NCBI GenBank assembly: GCA_041399085.1
Contig: JAWKTM010000030.1
Span: 20,053 to 84,052 of the forward strand
Length of the DNA: 64,000 bases
Origin: JAWKTM01 sp041399085
GTDB taxonomy: Bacteria; Planctomycetota; Planctomycetia; Pirellulales; Pirellulaceae
Direction of reading: 5' to 3'
The position numbers and the translations under genes were made by a program. Below are positions 45,742-54,758 of this stretch, piece after piece (positions within the stretch are counted from its first letter, which is position 1; each line of letters begins with the position of its first letter). Below the pieces are notes generated by a model. It had not been told where the DNA came from, did no database searches, and worked only from the letters and a program-made list of their open reading frames with translations.

Positions 45742-46854
45742 ATGACGAGCACGCTGGAAAGAACGCCGCTGTACGACTGGCACGTTGCCCAACAAGGGCG
45801 GATGGTTGACTTTGCCGGCTGGGCGATGCCGGTTCAATACACGTCGATCGTCGACGAACACTCGGCGACACGCCAACGAGCCACGGTCTTCGATATCTCG
45901 CACATGGGACGCCTGCGTTTCGATGGTTCCCGCGCCGGCGAATTCCTCGACACGCTCACAACCCGCCGCGTCGCCGATCTGCCGATTGGCGGCATTCGCT
46001 ATTCGTTGATGACCAACCAGCGAGGCGGCATCCTCGACGATGTGCTGGTGTATCACTTGGAAACGCCCAGTGGCACGGCCTATTTTCTGTTGGTCGTAAA
46101 TGCCTCGAATCGTGCGAAGATCGTCCAGTGGATTGACGAACATCGCCCGCATGAATTCGGCGTGGCGATGTCCGACCGCACGGAAGAAACGGCGATGATC
46201 GCGGTGCAAGGGCCGCGGGCCATCGAAGTGGTCGAACCGCTGATCGACGCCAAGGTCGCGACGATGAAATACTACACGGGGCGAGTGACGCGGCAGATGA
46301 ACAAAGTCTGCATCGTTAGCCGCACGGGCTACACGGGCGAGGACGGTTGCGAGCTGATCGTGAAAGCCGAAGACGCGCCGCGAGTCTGGGAGAACTTGCT
46401 GCTGGCCGGCCGCGAGGTCGGGCTGCAAGCGGCGGGGCTCGGCGCGCGAGACACGTTGCGATTGGAAGCCGCCATGCCGCTGTATGGTCACGAGTTGTCG
46501 GAGGACATCCATCCGTTTCAAGCCGGCTTGGGATTCGCCGTGAACTTGCGCGACCGCGATTTCGTGGGCCGCACGAGTCTGCTGAAACTGAAAGACGACG
46601 ACAGCATTCGCCGCGTCGGACTCGAACTATCCGGACGTCGCGTGCCGCGCGAACATTATCAACTGTTCGATGGCGAGCAGTTTGTGGGCGAAGTCACCAG
46701 CGGCACATTCTCTCCGACGCTCGACCGACCATTGGCCATGGCATACGTCGCGTCGGCAGTCGCCCAATCTGGACGCGAGTTGACGGTCGACATTCGCGGC
46801 ACGCGACTGCCGGCGCGAATCGTCGACCTGCCGTTTTACAAACGCCCCGCGTAA
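45742..46854 (+). CDS. gcvT: Glycine cleavage system T protein (aminomethyltransferase)
   Basis: 370 residues from the ATG at 45742. GcvT transfers the methylene group from the aminomethyl-lipoyl arm of GcvH to tetrahydrofolate and releases ammonia. Motifs: HVAQQGRMVDFAGWAMPVQY, TVFDISHMGRLRFDG, MTNQRGGILDDVLVYHLE, ALQGPRA-type IAVQGPRAIEVVEPL, SRTGYTGEDGCELIV, LGARDTLRLEAAMPLYGHEL and VTSGTFSPTLDRPLAMAYV. It is first in the gcvT-gcvH-gcvPA-gcvPB-ligase operon; gcvH starts 54 bp later. Confidence 0.97.
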   Translation: MTSTLERTPLYDWHVAQQGRMVDFAGWAMPVQYTSIVDEHSATRQRATVFDISHMGRLRFDGSRAGEFLDTLTTRRVADLPIGGIRYSLMTNQRGGILDDVLVYHLETPSGTAYFLLVVNASNRAKIVQWIDEHRPHEFGVAMSDRTEETAMIAVQGPRAIEVVEPLIDAKVATMKYYTGRVTRQMNKVCIVSRTGYTGEDGCELIVKAEDAPRVWENLLLAGREVGLQAAGLGARDTLRLEAAMPLYGHELSEDIHPFQAGLGFAVNLRDRDFVGRTSLLKLKDDDSIRRVGLELSGRRVPREHYQLFDGEQFVGEVTSGTFSPTLDRPLAMAYVASAVAQSGRELTVDIRGTRLPARIVDLPFYKRPA

Positions 46855-46908
46855 CGCGCGCCGGGCGAACCTCTGTTTGGAATCTTGACAGCAATCAAGG
46901 AGTTGGCC

Positions 46909-47304
46909 GTGAAGCCAGAAGAACTGATCTACGCCGAAACACACGAATGGGCTCATGTCACGGAAGAAGACGGCGCGAAAGTCGCCACGGTCGGCATCTC
47001 GGCGTTCGCGGTCGAACAGCTTACCGATTTGGTTTACATGCAATTGCCAGCCGTGGGCAAGCAGGTGTCGGCGGGCGACGAGTTCGGCGAAGTCGAATCC
47101 GTCAAAGCCGTCAGCTCGCTGTACAGCCCGGTCGATGGCGAAATCGTGGCCGTGAACGAATCGTTGCCCGACAACCTGGAAAAGCTGAATCAGGATCCAT
47201 ACGGCGAAGGCTGGATCATCAAGGTACGTCTGACCGACGAATCATTGTTGTCGAAACTGTTGGGATACGAGCAATACCAGAAGCAATGCGCGGAAGAAGG
47301 CTAA
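46909..47304 (+). CDS. gcvH: Glycine cleavage system H protein
   Basis: 131 residues starting at the GTG at 46909, chosen because AAGGAG lies 7 bases upstream. A TTG at 46885 would add 8 residues. GcvH carries the lipoyl arm that shuttles the aminomethyl group between P, T and L proteins. The lipoylation site is ESVKAVSS with Lys66, preceded by THEWAHV and VGISAFAVEQLTDLVYMQLP. The C-terminal NQDPYGEGWIIKVR is typical. The ligase-like gene at the end of this operon may attach its lipoate. Confidence 0.97.
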   Translation: MKPEELIYAETHEWAHVTEEDGAKVATVGISAFAVEQLTDLVYMQLPAVGKQVSAGDEFGEVESVKAVSSLYSPVDGEIVAVNESLPDNLEKLNQDPYGEGWIIKVRLTDESLLSKLLGYEQYQKQCAEEG

Positions 47305-47337
47305 TCGCTTCCAAACCCTGGGGATAACATCAGACCT

Positions 47338-48705
47338 ATGTATTCGTTCAATACGCCCGACGATCAACGCGCGATGTTCGACGCGATCGGCATCGACTCG
47401 ATCGAGCAACTGTTCGACGCCATTCCCGCCGAACTACGGTTGGATCGCGAACTCCGCATTCCGCCCGCTTTAGGCGAACTGGAACTGACCCAGCATGTGG
47501 CGGCGCTGGCCAAGCGAAACGCGTCGCCGGCCTCGCGCGTCTGCTTCCTGGGCGCCGGCGCCTACGACCACTTCGTGCCGGCCGTCGTCGACGCGATCGC
47601 TTCGCGCGGCGAGTTCTACACGTCTTATACGCCTTATCAGCCGGAAGTCAGCCAAGGCAATTTGCAGGCGATGTTCGAGTACCAGACGCTGATTTGTCAA
47701 CTGACCGGCCTGGATGTGTCGAACGCCAGCTTGTACGACGGCGGCAGCGCGGCGACCGAAGCGGTGCTGATGGCGATGAGCGTCACGGGCCGACATCGCA
47801 AGGTGGTGGTGTCGTCGGCCGTGCATCCCGAGTATCGCGAGATTCTGGCGACCTATCTGACACCGCTCGGCACGCAACTAGTCACGATCGAGACGGAAGA
47901 CGGCGTCACGCCGGTGGATCGCTTGGCGGCCGAAGTCGATGACAAGACAGCGTGCGTGCTGCTGCAGAGCCCGAACTTTTTTGGCTGCGTTGATCACATG
48001 GCCGCCGCGGCCGACATCGCTCACGAAGCCGGCGCGCTGGCTATCCAAGTGTTCGATCCGATCAGCTTGGGGCTGCTCAAGCGGCCCGCCGAATTGGGCG
48101 TGGATATCGCCGTCGCGGAAGGGCAGTCGCTGGGGACGCCGATGCAGTTTGGCGGACCTTATCTGGGAATCATGGCTTGCCGCGAAAAATTCGTTCGACG
48201 GCTGCCGGGCCGGATCGCCGGACAAACGGTGGATCGCCGCGGACGACGCTGCTGGGTGTTGACGTTGCAGACGCGCGAGCAACACATTCGCCGCGAGAAG
48301 GCGACCAGCAACATCTGCACGAATCAAGGGCTGTTCGCGCTGCGAGCCGCGATTTATCTGGCGACGCTCGGTCCCCAGGGCTTGCGCGAAACGGCCGAAC
48401 TGTGTGCGCAAAAGACGGCCTACGCGCGTCGGCAGATCGCCGGTCACGATCGTTTCCGTTTGCCGTTCGACGCCCCGAGCTTCAAGGAGTTCGTGGTTCG
48501 CGACACGCAAGGCCGCGTCGAGGAACTCATGGCCGAGGCGAGCGAAGCGGGCTGCCTTGCCGGCGTACCGCTCGGTCGCTGGTATCCAGAGTTGAGCGAC
48601 TGCTTCCTCGTTGCCGTGACCGAGAAACGGACTCGCGCCGAGATCGATGGTTTGGTGGAATGCCTAACCGCTTCGACCGCGCTGGCCGCCAGCGCGCATG
48701 CCTGA
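47338..48705 (+). CDS. gcvPA: Glycine dehydrogenase (decarboxylating) subunit 1
   Basis: 455 residues, the N-terminal half of the two-subunit P protein that decarboxylates glycine with pyridoxal phosphate. Motifs: FLGAGAYDHFVPAVVDAI, FYTSYTPYQPEVSQGNLQAM, LDVSNASLYDGGSAATEAVL, GQSLGTPMQFGGPYLGIMAC and REKATSNICTNQGLFALRAA. It lies 33 bp after gcvH and 88 bp before gcvPB. Only the split (A/B) form is present, as in many Gram-positive bacteria and planctomycetes. Confidence 0.97.
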   Translation: MYSFNTPDDQRAMFDAIGIDSIEQLFDAIPAELRLDRELRIPPALGELELTQHVAALAKRNASPASRVCFLGAGAYDHFVPAVVDAIASRGEFYTSYTPYQPEVSQGNLQAMFEYQTLICQLTGLDVSNASLYDGGSAATEAVLMAMSVTGRHRKVVVSSAVHPEYREILATYLTPLGTQLVTIETEDGVTPVDRLAAEVDDKTACVLLQSPNFFGCVDHMAAAADIAHEAGALAIQVFDPISLGLLKRPAELGVDIAVAEGQSLGTPMQFGGPYLGIMACREKFVRRLPGRIAGQTVDRRGRRCWVLTLQTREQHIRREKATSNICTNQGLFALRAAIYLATLGPQGLRETAELCAQKTAYARRQIAGHDRFRLPFDAPSFKEFVVRDTQGRVEELMAEASEAGCLAGVPLGRWYPELSDCFLVAVTEKRTRAEIDGLVECLTASTALAASAHA

Positions 48706-48793
48706 ATGGCGACATGTTCGCCAGCCTCCGTGAATCATCGTCTTGCCGCCGCCCCCCTGTTGCCCGCTATCCGAAACGAAATTTATCCTCGCC

Positions 48794-50248
48794 ATGCGAA
48801 ATACACGAGCCACTCAACTGCTGTTCGAACTCTCGCGTCCCGGTCGGCGCGGAACGCATCTTCCGTCGTGCGATGTGCCGGAGACGCCGCTCGATGACTT
48901 GTTGCCCAGTGATGTTCGAGCCGCCGAGCCGCCGCCGTTGCCCGAACTGGCAGAGCCCGACGTTGTGCGGCACTTCACGAATCTGTCGACGCTGAACATG
49001 TCGGTCGACACACATTACTATCCGCTCGGCTCCTGCACGATGAAATACAACCCGAAACGCAACGAGCGCTTGGCTTCGCTGCCGGGCATCGTCGACGTGC
49101 ATCCTTATCAGCCGGACGAGTCGCTTCAGGGGCTGCTCGAACTGCTGTATGAGTTGCAGGAAATGCTGGGCGAGATTTCTGGGTTGCCGGCTGTGTCCTT
49201 GCAACCGGCGGCCGGCGCGCACGGCGAGTTGGCCGCGCTGTTGGTGGCCGCCGCCTACTTCCGCGATCGCGGCGAGACACGCACGAAGGTGCTCGCGCCC
49301 GATAGTGCCCACGGCACGAATCCCGCCAGCGCGCGGATGGCCGGCTTCGAGTTTGTCACGGTCAAAAGCACGCCGCAGGGATTCGTGGATATCGACGATC
49401 TGCGAGCCAAGCTGGACGACCAGATTGCCGTGTTCATGATTACCAATCCGAATACGCTGGGGCGATTCGAGCGGCGAATTAGCGAGATTGCGGAATTGGT
49501 TCACGAACGTGGCGGATTGATTTATCTGGACGGCGCTAACATGAACGCCATTCTCGGCGTGGCTCGGCCAGGCGACTTTGGCGCGGACATGATGCACTTT
49601 AATCCGCACAAGACATTCAGCGGACCACACGGCGGCGGCGGACCCGGCGCGGGTCCAATCTGCGTCGGCCAGCAATTGGGCGCTTACCTTCCCGCGCCCG
49701 TTGTTGTTAAGGATCACGCGACGTATCGGCTCGACTACGACCGACCTCAATCGATCGGGCGAGTGCGCACGTTCTTTGGAAATGTAGGCGTGTTGGTGCG
49801 AGCCTACTGCTATATCCGAACGCACGGCCCCGAAGGCTTGCGGCAAGTGAGCGAGAATGCCGTGCTGAACGCTAACTATCTGCTCAGCCGCGTCAAGCAC
49901 ATGTTGCCAGTGCCGCAAGGCGACCGTTGCATGCACGAGTTCGTCGCCAGCGCCAGCAACTTGAAGAAGGAAAAGGGCATCACGGCGATGGACCTCGCCA
50001 AGCGCCTGCTGGACTATGGCTTCCACGCGCCGACGGTTTACTTTCCGTTGACCGTTCCCGAAGCGATGATGATCGAGCCCACGGAAACGGAGAGCAAAGA
50101 GACGCTGGACGCGTTCGCTGAAACGCTGTTTCGCATTACGGAAGAGGCCGCCGACTTGCTACACGAAGCGCCGCATACGACCGTCATCAGCCGACCGGAT
50201 GAAGTCCAAGCCGCTCGCCAACCGGTGATGAAATGGACGGCTGGTTGA
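48794..50248 (+). CDS. gcvPB: Glycine dehydrogenase (decarboxylating) subunit 2
   Basis: 484 residues from the ATG at 48794. It is the C-terminal half of the P protein and carries the cofactor. The PLP lysine is in MHFNPHKTFSGPHGGGGPG. Other landmarks are THYYPLGSCTMKYNPKRNE, LQPAAGAHGELAALLV, DSAHGTNPASARMAGFE and TNPNTLGRFE. The C-terminus contains DYGFHAPTVYFPLTVPEAMM and ESKETLDAF. Its last 16 bases overlap the following ligase gene, so the two are coupled. Confidence 0.97.
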   Translation: MRNTRATQLLFELSRPGRRGTHLPSCDVPETPLDDLLPSDVRAAEPPPLPELAEPDVVRHFTNLSTLNMSVDTHYYPLGSCTMKYNPKRNERLASLPGIVDVHPYQPDESLQGLLELLYELQEMLGEISGLPAVSLQPAAGAHGELAALLVAAAYFRDRGETRTKVLAPDSAHGTNPASARMAGFEFVTVKSTPQGFVDIDDLRAKLDDQIAVFMITNPNTLGRFERRISEIAELVHERGGLIYLDGANMNAILGVARPGDFGADMMHFNPHKTFSGPHGGGGPGAGPICVGQQLGAYLPAPVVVKDHATYRLDYDRPQSIGRVRTFFGNVGVLVRAYCYIRTHGPEGLRQVSENAVLNANYLLSRVKHMLPVPQGDRCMHEFVASASNLKKEKGITAMDLAKRLLDYGFHAPTVYFPLTVPEAMMIEPTETESKETLDAFAETLFRITEEAADLLHEAPHTTVISRPDEVQAARQPVMKWTAG

Positions 50249-50976
50249 TTTTCGATCCGCCGAACCGCGGCGATTGGAATATGTCGGTCGACGAAACGCT
50301 GATGTCCTGGGCAGCGGAAACGGGCCGAGCGATCCTGCGGTTTTACCAGTGGTCCGAGCCCACGCTGTCGCTGGGATACTTTCAATCGGCGGTAGACCGC
50401 AATCGGCACCCGGCCAGCCTCTCGTGCTCGTGGGTTCGTCGCAGCACCGGCGGCGGCGCGATTTTGCACGACCACGAACTCACTTACAGCATCGCGTTTC
50501 CCACGGCCGATCGCTCGCGACGCGAAGCCCGGTGGCTCTACGACGCCCTGCATGAAACGCTGGTCGAGTTGCTGGGTTCGTTGGGCGTAACAGCACAGTT
50601 GTGCGACTTCGAGCGGCATTGGCCTCGTGGCGAGGAGCCTTTTCTGTGCTTTCAGCGAAGGACAGTCGGCGACGTTTTGGTTGCCGGAAACAAAGTGGGC
50701 GGCAGCGCACAGCGCCGACAGCCTGGAGTGGCGCTCCAGCACGGAAGCGTCCTACTGCGTCGATCCCCAGCGGCACCGGAGTTGCTCGGCATATGCGAGC
50801 TATCGGAGGCATCGCTGGAAGCGATCGATGTGGCTCGCCGATGGTCGGATTTGGCCGCTCGGCGTCTGTCGCTTCGTCTGGAGGAAATGGCCGCTCTACC
50901 GACTGTCGTTCGGGACCGAGCCGAGACAGTCTTGCGAGACAAATTCGGAGCGGCATCGTGGAACGAGAAGCGGTGA
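50233..50976 (+). CDS. Lipoate-protein ligase / octanoyltransferase family protein
   Basis: 247 residues of the LplA/LipM/LipL fold. It has NMSVDETLM, LSLGYFQSAVDR, the substrate loop VRRSTGGGAILHDHELTYSI and the catalytic-lysine motif VAGNKVGGSAQRR. It overlaps gcvPB by 16 bp, so it belongs to the glycine cleavage operon and most likely lipoylates or octanoylates GcvH. Family members differ in whether they use free lipoate with ATP or octanoyl-ACP. At 247 residues without an obvious accessory domain, the exact chemistry cannot be settled by eye. Confidence 0.88.
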   Translation: MDGWLIFDPPNRGDWNMSVDETLMSWAAETGRAILRFYQWSEPTLSLGYFQSAVDRNRHPASLSCSWVRRSTGGGAILHDHELTYSIAFPTADRSRREARWLYDALHETLVELLGSLGVTAQLCDFERHWPRGEEPFLCFQRRTVGDVLVAGNKVGGSAQRRQPGVALQHGSVLLRRSPAAPELLGICELSEASLEAIDVARRWSDLAARRLSLRLEEMAALPTVVRDRAETVLRDKFGAASWNEKR

Positions 50977-51411
50977 GAGAAGCGGTAAAGCGCAAGGTGG
51001 GCTAAGGGCGGCTCAGCCGCCACAAATCGCCGCATGATGCTTCGGCGTCCCGCATTCGCTAGTAAAGGGGGTGGAAATCCAAGTCATTTTAGGCTTAACT
51101 TATCGACGCGACAGATATTCCGTCGATGGTTATTGAGAAGGGCTTCGATTTTAACGATAAAGGGTGATGAGAGGAGTTTGCTCTCCTGTAGTTTCGTGAC
51201 CGCCACGAGATCCCGTTGAGTAACGTTCGCTATTTTACCGTCGTTGTTTCAGTTATCTGGGTAACGCATAGAATTCAACAGGGATAGAGAAGAGCGGTTG
51301 GGGCTGGAGCGACGCTGATCTGAATGATTCGCGGCGGAGCTTCAGAAGACCGAGATTGTTTGTTGACGATCGCGGTGGGGACGATGGGAGCTAGACCAGG
51401 AAAGGTGGACG
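50977..51411. other. Intergenic region before the FHA gene
   Basis: About 435 bases, relatively AT-rich. A weak hairpin AGGAG-TTTGCT-CTCCT lies near 51172-51187. No T-run terminator or clear gene was found. An AAAGGTGG ribosome-binding site precedes the next gene. Confidence 0.4.
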
Positions 51412-52086
51412 ATGCAAGTTAAACTCCGTGTGCTTGAGGGAAAATCCGCCGGCATGGAAGTGCCGATCCCGGGCACCAAATTTTTGATTGGGCGAGGCGA
51501 CGATTGTCAGCTTCGGCCGAAAAGTGACTCGATTAGTCGTCGTCACTGTGCCCTGTTGGTGCGCGACAGCAAGTTGTACATCCGTGATTTGAAGAGTCGC
51601 AATGGAACGTACGTCAACGACGAGCGCATCGAAGCCGAGCAGCAATTGAACCCAGGAGACCAAATCCGAATTGGTCGATTGGCGTTCGAGGTCTGCATTG
51701 AATACGGTCTGGGCGGAGCCAAGAAGCCGGCCGTCAAGGACGTGAAGGAAGCTGCCGTGCGAGCCGTTTCCAGCGCCAACGCCAGCGACAGCACGTCGAT
51801 CGAAATGGACATCACCTCGTGGCTCGAAGAAGCCGATCAGATTGATCGAGTTCGCAAGTTGGCCGAGCCGGAGACGCGTCAGTTCAAACTGGACGAAACC
51901 GTCGCGGTGCCGCTGACCGAACCGGGCGACGAGACCGTCAAGGAAGAGGTGGAAGCCTCGGGCGACGACGAGAAGAAGAAAAAGAAGAAGGAGTTCGGCA
52001 AGTTACCGCCTCGACCGCACATCGAAACCAATGATTCGCGCGAAGCGGCGGCCGCGATGCTGAAGAAGTTTTTCAGCGGACGCTAA
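51412..52086 (+). CDS. FHA-domain protein with charged C-terminal tail
   Basis: 224 residues. The N-terminal 95 residues are an FHA domain that should bind phosphothreonine: KFLIGRGDDCQLRPKSDSIS, SRRHCALLV, IRDLKSRNGTYVNDERI and LNPGDQIRIGRLAFEV. The rest is predicted disordered, Ala/Glu/Lys-rich, with a lysine cluster (DDEKKKKKKEFGKLPPR) and a final helix AAAAMLKKFFSGR. It is monocistronic, with its own ribosome-binding site and a strong terminator 90 bp downstream. It is probably a phospho-reader for the Ser/Thr kinases of this organism. Confidence 0.93.
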   Translation: MQVKLRVLEGKSAGMEVPIPGTKFLIGRGDDCQLRPKSDSISRRHCALLVRDSKLYIRDLKSRNGTYVNDERIEAEQQLNPGDQIRIGRLAFEVCIEYGLGGAKKPAVKDVKEAAVRAVSSANASDSTSIEMDITSWLEEADQIDRVRKLAEPETRQFKLDETVAVPLTEPGDETVKEEVEASGDDEKKKKKKEFGKLPPRPHIETNDSREAAAAMLKKFFSGR

Positions 52087-52175
52087 ATTTGAAGCTCTGG
52101 CTGCGTCGATCCGTTCGCTTCCATCCGGTGCAAACGACCGTCGGCAAGGCTCTCGCTACTCCGAATTGGATCGTC

Positions 52176-52207
52176 AAACCCTCGGTGTCACTCACCGAGG
52201 GTTTTTT
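52176..52207 (+). terminator. Rho-independent terminator after the FHA gene
   Basis: CCCTCGGTG (52179-52187), loop TCACT, CACCGAGGG (52193-52201), followed by TTTTTT. A perfect 9-bp GC-rich stem, extended by AAA/TTT pairing, makes this the clearest terminator of the window. Confidence 0.95.
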
Positions 52208-52401
52208 CGTGGACGTGATTGGCCCGAGTGAGTCCGCCGCGCAACTTGGGATGCCCGAGCCAAGCCGGACGTGAATTCCAATAGGAGAGTGCGGTTCGAC
52301 GAAGTAGACTACATTCGCATGGCCGCCCGATCCGCAAAATCGTGAAACGCGGCGATTCCGCCCTGGGTACAAGTACTCGAAGCGAACAACGAGGTAGAGC
52401 A

Positions 52402-52974
52402 TTGACGGACGACCTTCGCTTGCTGGTACGACGATGCCTCGACGGCGAGCAGTCGGCGATGCAGCAATTGGTCGAGCGGTTTCGGAATCAGGTGTTCGGC
52501 TTGTGCTTCCGCATGTTGGGGCAACGTCAAGACGCCGAGGACGCGACCCAAGAGACCTTGTTGCGGATGCTGCGTAGCTTGGGGCGTTGGGATCCGGCTC
52601 GGGACTTTGAACCGTGGCTATTGGCCATCGCCGGCAACCGCTGCCGCACGGCTTTGGCCAGCCGGATGAATCGACCGAAGCCACAAGAGATCATCGAGCC
52701 CGTCGCCGATCACCGCGATAACGACCACCAGCGTGCGTTGTTGGCGGAAGAAGTCGCCCGAGCGCTGGATCGTATTCGCGACGAGTACCGTCAAGCATTC
52801 CTATTGTTCCACGAGCAGCAACTGAGTTACCAAGAAATTGCCGCCGCCTTGGATTGTCCCGTGGGGACCGCCAAGACATGGGTTCACCGAGCTCGCCAGG
52901 GACTGATTGCTCAACTGTCCCAGCGAGGCGTGGTTGAGGAGCGACGAAATGAAGTGCGACGAGTTTCAAGCTAG
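52402..52974 (+). CDS. ECF sigma factor (RpoE-like)
   Basis: 190 residues from the TTG at 52402, which has GAGGT 6 bases upstream. A GTG at 52342 would add 20 residues without such support. Region 2: LVRRCLDGEQSAMQQLVERF, CFRMLGQRQDAEDATQETLL, FEPWLLAIAGNRC. Region 4: LDRIRDEYRQAFLLFHEQQL, SYQEIAAALDCPVGTAKTWV. This is the classic RpoE layout. The next gene, a zinc-finger anti-sigma candidate, overlaps its 3' end by 26 bp. Confidence 0.93.
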   Translation: MTDDLRLLVRRCLDGEQSAMQQLVERFRNQVFGLCFRMLGQRQDAEDATQETLLRMLRSLGRWDPARDFEPWLLAIAGNRCRTALASRMNRPKPQEIIEPVADHRDNDHQRALLAEEVARALDRIRDEYRQAFLLFHEQQLSYQEIAAALDCPVGTAKTWVHRARQGLIAQLSQRGVVEERRNEVRRVSS

Positions 52975-53698
52975 ATTGCACGACCTGCTCGATCAGCGAT
53001 TGGCGCCCGAAGACGACGACGCGCTTCGGTCGCACGCCAACAATTGCGACCATTGCGACCACGTGCTGCAAGCTCAAGAGCGGCTGTTCTATGGGCTGGC
53101 CCAATTCCCCGCGCCGACTCCGTCTGGCGAGTTCGCCGAACGCTTGGCCGCGTCGGTGGTCACGACGCCGCGCTCGCGACGCTCACTTGCCCGGCCGCTA
53201 ATGATCCTGGCTCTCGGTTTGGCAGCCGCCGTGGCGATTGCGTTCCTACCGCGCTTTTCAGCCACACCGACAAACGTAGCGAAACTGCCTCCCACGGCGT
53301 CGCCAGACGCTCCCGTGAACGCCGCGAATGAGCTGGCTTCATCGACCAACCACTCTGCGGCGAACGACGCTTCCTTAGAGTCCGAAACGGCGCGCGCGAT
53401 CGGCAATGGCCAAAACGAAGCCAGCCAACCGCCGTCCGACGCAGCGCTTGCCGCTTCGGCTTCCAACGAAGTTTATCGACTTTGGATATCGGAGATGGCG
53501 ACCCGGATGCAGACGTTGTCAGTCGACTCGACGAGCCCGGTCGAAGAGCTGGCCAGCGGATTCCGCCCCGTGGCTAATTCGATCAGCGGCGCGATCGGCG
53601 CTCTTCGTCGCACGTTGCCCGGCATTCGTCCGCACGAGAGCGACGCGGCCGAACCGCCTCAGGCTGGCCTGTGGCGCGATGGATTGCTGCCCGTTTGA
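52949..53698 (+). CDS. Putative zinc-finger anti-sigma factor
   Basis: 249 residues from the ATG at 52949, with GAGGAG 7 bases upstream. The N-terminus MKCDEFQARLHDLLDQRL and HANNCDHCDHVL give the His-x3-Cys-x2-Cys motif of ZAS/zf-HC2 anti-sigma factors. A transmembrane helix follows at about residues 90-107 (PLMILALGLAAAVAIAFLP). The extracytoplasmic part is Ala/Ser/Asn-rich with a helical end. It overlaps the ECF gene and presumably sequesters that sigma factor at the membrane until a signal arrives. Confidence 0.9.
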   Translation: MKCDEFQARLHDLLDQRLAPEDDDALRSHANNCDHCDHVLQAQERLFYGLAQFPAPTPSGEFAERLAASVVTTPRSRRSLARPLMILALGLAAAVAIAFLPRFSATPTNVAKLPPTASPDAPVNAANELASSTNHSAANDASLESETARAIGNGQNEASQPPSDAALAASASNEVYRLWISEMATRMQTLSVDSTSPVEELASGFRPVANSISGAIGALRRTLPGIRPHESDAAEPPQAGLWRDGLLPV

Positions 53699-53891
53699 GC
53701 CGCATGAACATTTCTCGGCGCAACCGATTCTTTTGCCCGCAAGCGCATCTTCCCGCGATCCGTAATATCCGAACCATCCGGTCACTTTTCGTGATCGTTG
53801 CATTTTATCAACGTCCTCGGTCGATCGTTGTTTGTATCGACCAAGCTTTGCTTCCATAGCATCCACCACCCCAATTCACGAGGACGTACAC

Positions 53892-54302
53892 GTGGCCAAA
53901 TCGAAACTGGCGGAAGCGACCAAGAACTCAGACCGTCAAGCCACGATGGATCGTCGCCAGGGCGAGGAACGCCGCAACCAACCGACTCCCGTGGCCTCGG
54001 AACGCCGCAAGGTGCAACGTCGCCGCCAAATCGACCCGACCACCTGCGAACGCGATTACTCGCAGGACGAGATCGAGTTCATGCAAGCGATGGATGCTTA
54101 CAAGCGACGTAGCGGACGCATGTTTCCGACTTGCAGCGAGATTTTGGAAGTCATCCGCGAAATCGGCTACGTGCGTTTAACGCCCGACCAGCAAGCGGCG
54201 CTCACGCAACCCACGAACGATGCCGACGACTTCTCGCCCGAAGACGCCGAAGAAGAATTCGCCTGCGTCGGCGCAGACGACCTACCGGGGTTCGAGGATT
54301 GA
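53892..54302 (+). CDS. Small Arg-rich conserved hypothetical protein
   Basis: 136 residues from the GTG at 53892, with GAGGA 7 bases upstream. The N-terminal half is strongly basic with repeated ERR blocks (MDRRQGEERRNQ, ASERRKVQRRRQIDPTTCER). The middle reads DEIEFMQAMDAYKRRSGRMF and PTCSEILEVIREIGYVRL, which has the feel of a small helical DNA- or RNA-binding domain. The tail is acidic. I believe this type of protein is widespread in planctomycetes, but I cannot assign a function. A 12-bp perfect inverted repeat follows about 90 bp downstream. Confidence 0.75.
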   Translation: MAKSKLAEATKNSDRQATMDRRQGEERRNQPTPVASERRKVQRRRQIDPTTCERDYSQDEIEFMQAMDAYKRRSGRMFPTCSEILEVIREIGYVRLTPDQQAALTQPTNDADDFSPEDAEEEFACVGADDLPGFED

Positions 54303-54392
54303 ACGGACAGATCCAACATCGGGCGAAGCTCCCCTGCCCTACCCCGTTCACGCAAGATTAACTTCTCCGCACCAACAAACCGTAATCCTCTT

Positions 54393-54425
54393 AGCCACGT
54401 CGAACGCCTAAGATTCGACGTGGCT
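54393..54425. terminator. Perfect 12-bp inverted repeat
   Basis: AGCCACGTCGAA (54393-54404) and TTCGACGTGGCT (54414-54425) with a 9-base loop. There is no T run after the stem on either strand, so it may be a T-less terminator, mRNA-stabilising hairpin or dimeric operator for the following toxin-antitoxin genes. Confidence 0.5.
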
Positions 54426-54527
54426 ATTCGTGTTGCCCTTACATGAATACGAGTCGACGGAACGTCAAGAGCGGTCGACGCGCGATCTCGGAGAGCTTGG
54501 CGTACAATAGCCACGGAGGTTTATGCA

Positions 54528-54758
54528 ATGACGCTAGAAACGCTGCTCGCAACACTGTCGCCCGCCGAGAAATTAACAGCAATGGATATTCTTTGGCGAG
54601 ATTTATCGGCAAATCCCGCGGAACTGCCGTCGCCCGCCTGGCATGCTCGTATCTTGTCGGAGCGCGGGGCCGACCCTTCCAGCCGGCCAAGCCTTCCGCT
54701 CCAGGCCGCCATGGAGGATGTAAGGAATCGAATCGATGCGCGTCGAACTCAGGGATGA
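54528..54758 (+). CDS. Addiction-module antitoxin (TIGR02574-type)
   Basis: 76 residues, with GGAGG 8 bases before the ATG. The sequence MTLETLLATLSPAEKLTAMD, WRDLSANPAELPSPAWHARI and AMEDVRNRIDARR is the compact helical pattern of the putative addiction-module component family (TIGR02574), which pairs with RelE/ParE toxins. The toxin gene starts 23 bp before its stop, the usual coupled arrangement. The antitoxin would bind the toxin and probably repress the operon. Confidence 0.88.
   Translation: MTLETLLATLSPAEKLTAMDILWRDLSANPAELPSPAWHARILSERGADPSSRPSLPLQAAMEDVRNRIDARRTQG

Noticed and set aside
45331..46521. N-terminal extension of the first GspF gene
   Set aside because: The open frame upstream of 45330 is antisense to gcvT, and GspF homology begins just after the GTG at 45330.
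48767..50026. 419-codon minus-strand frame
   Set aside because: Fully antisense to gcvPB, which is unmistakable, and has no ribosome-binding site or motifs.
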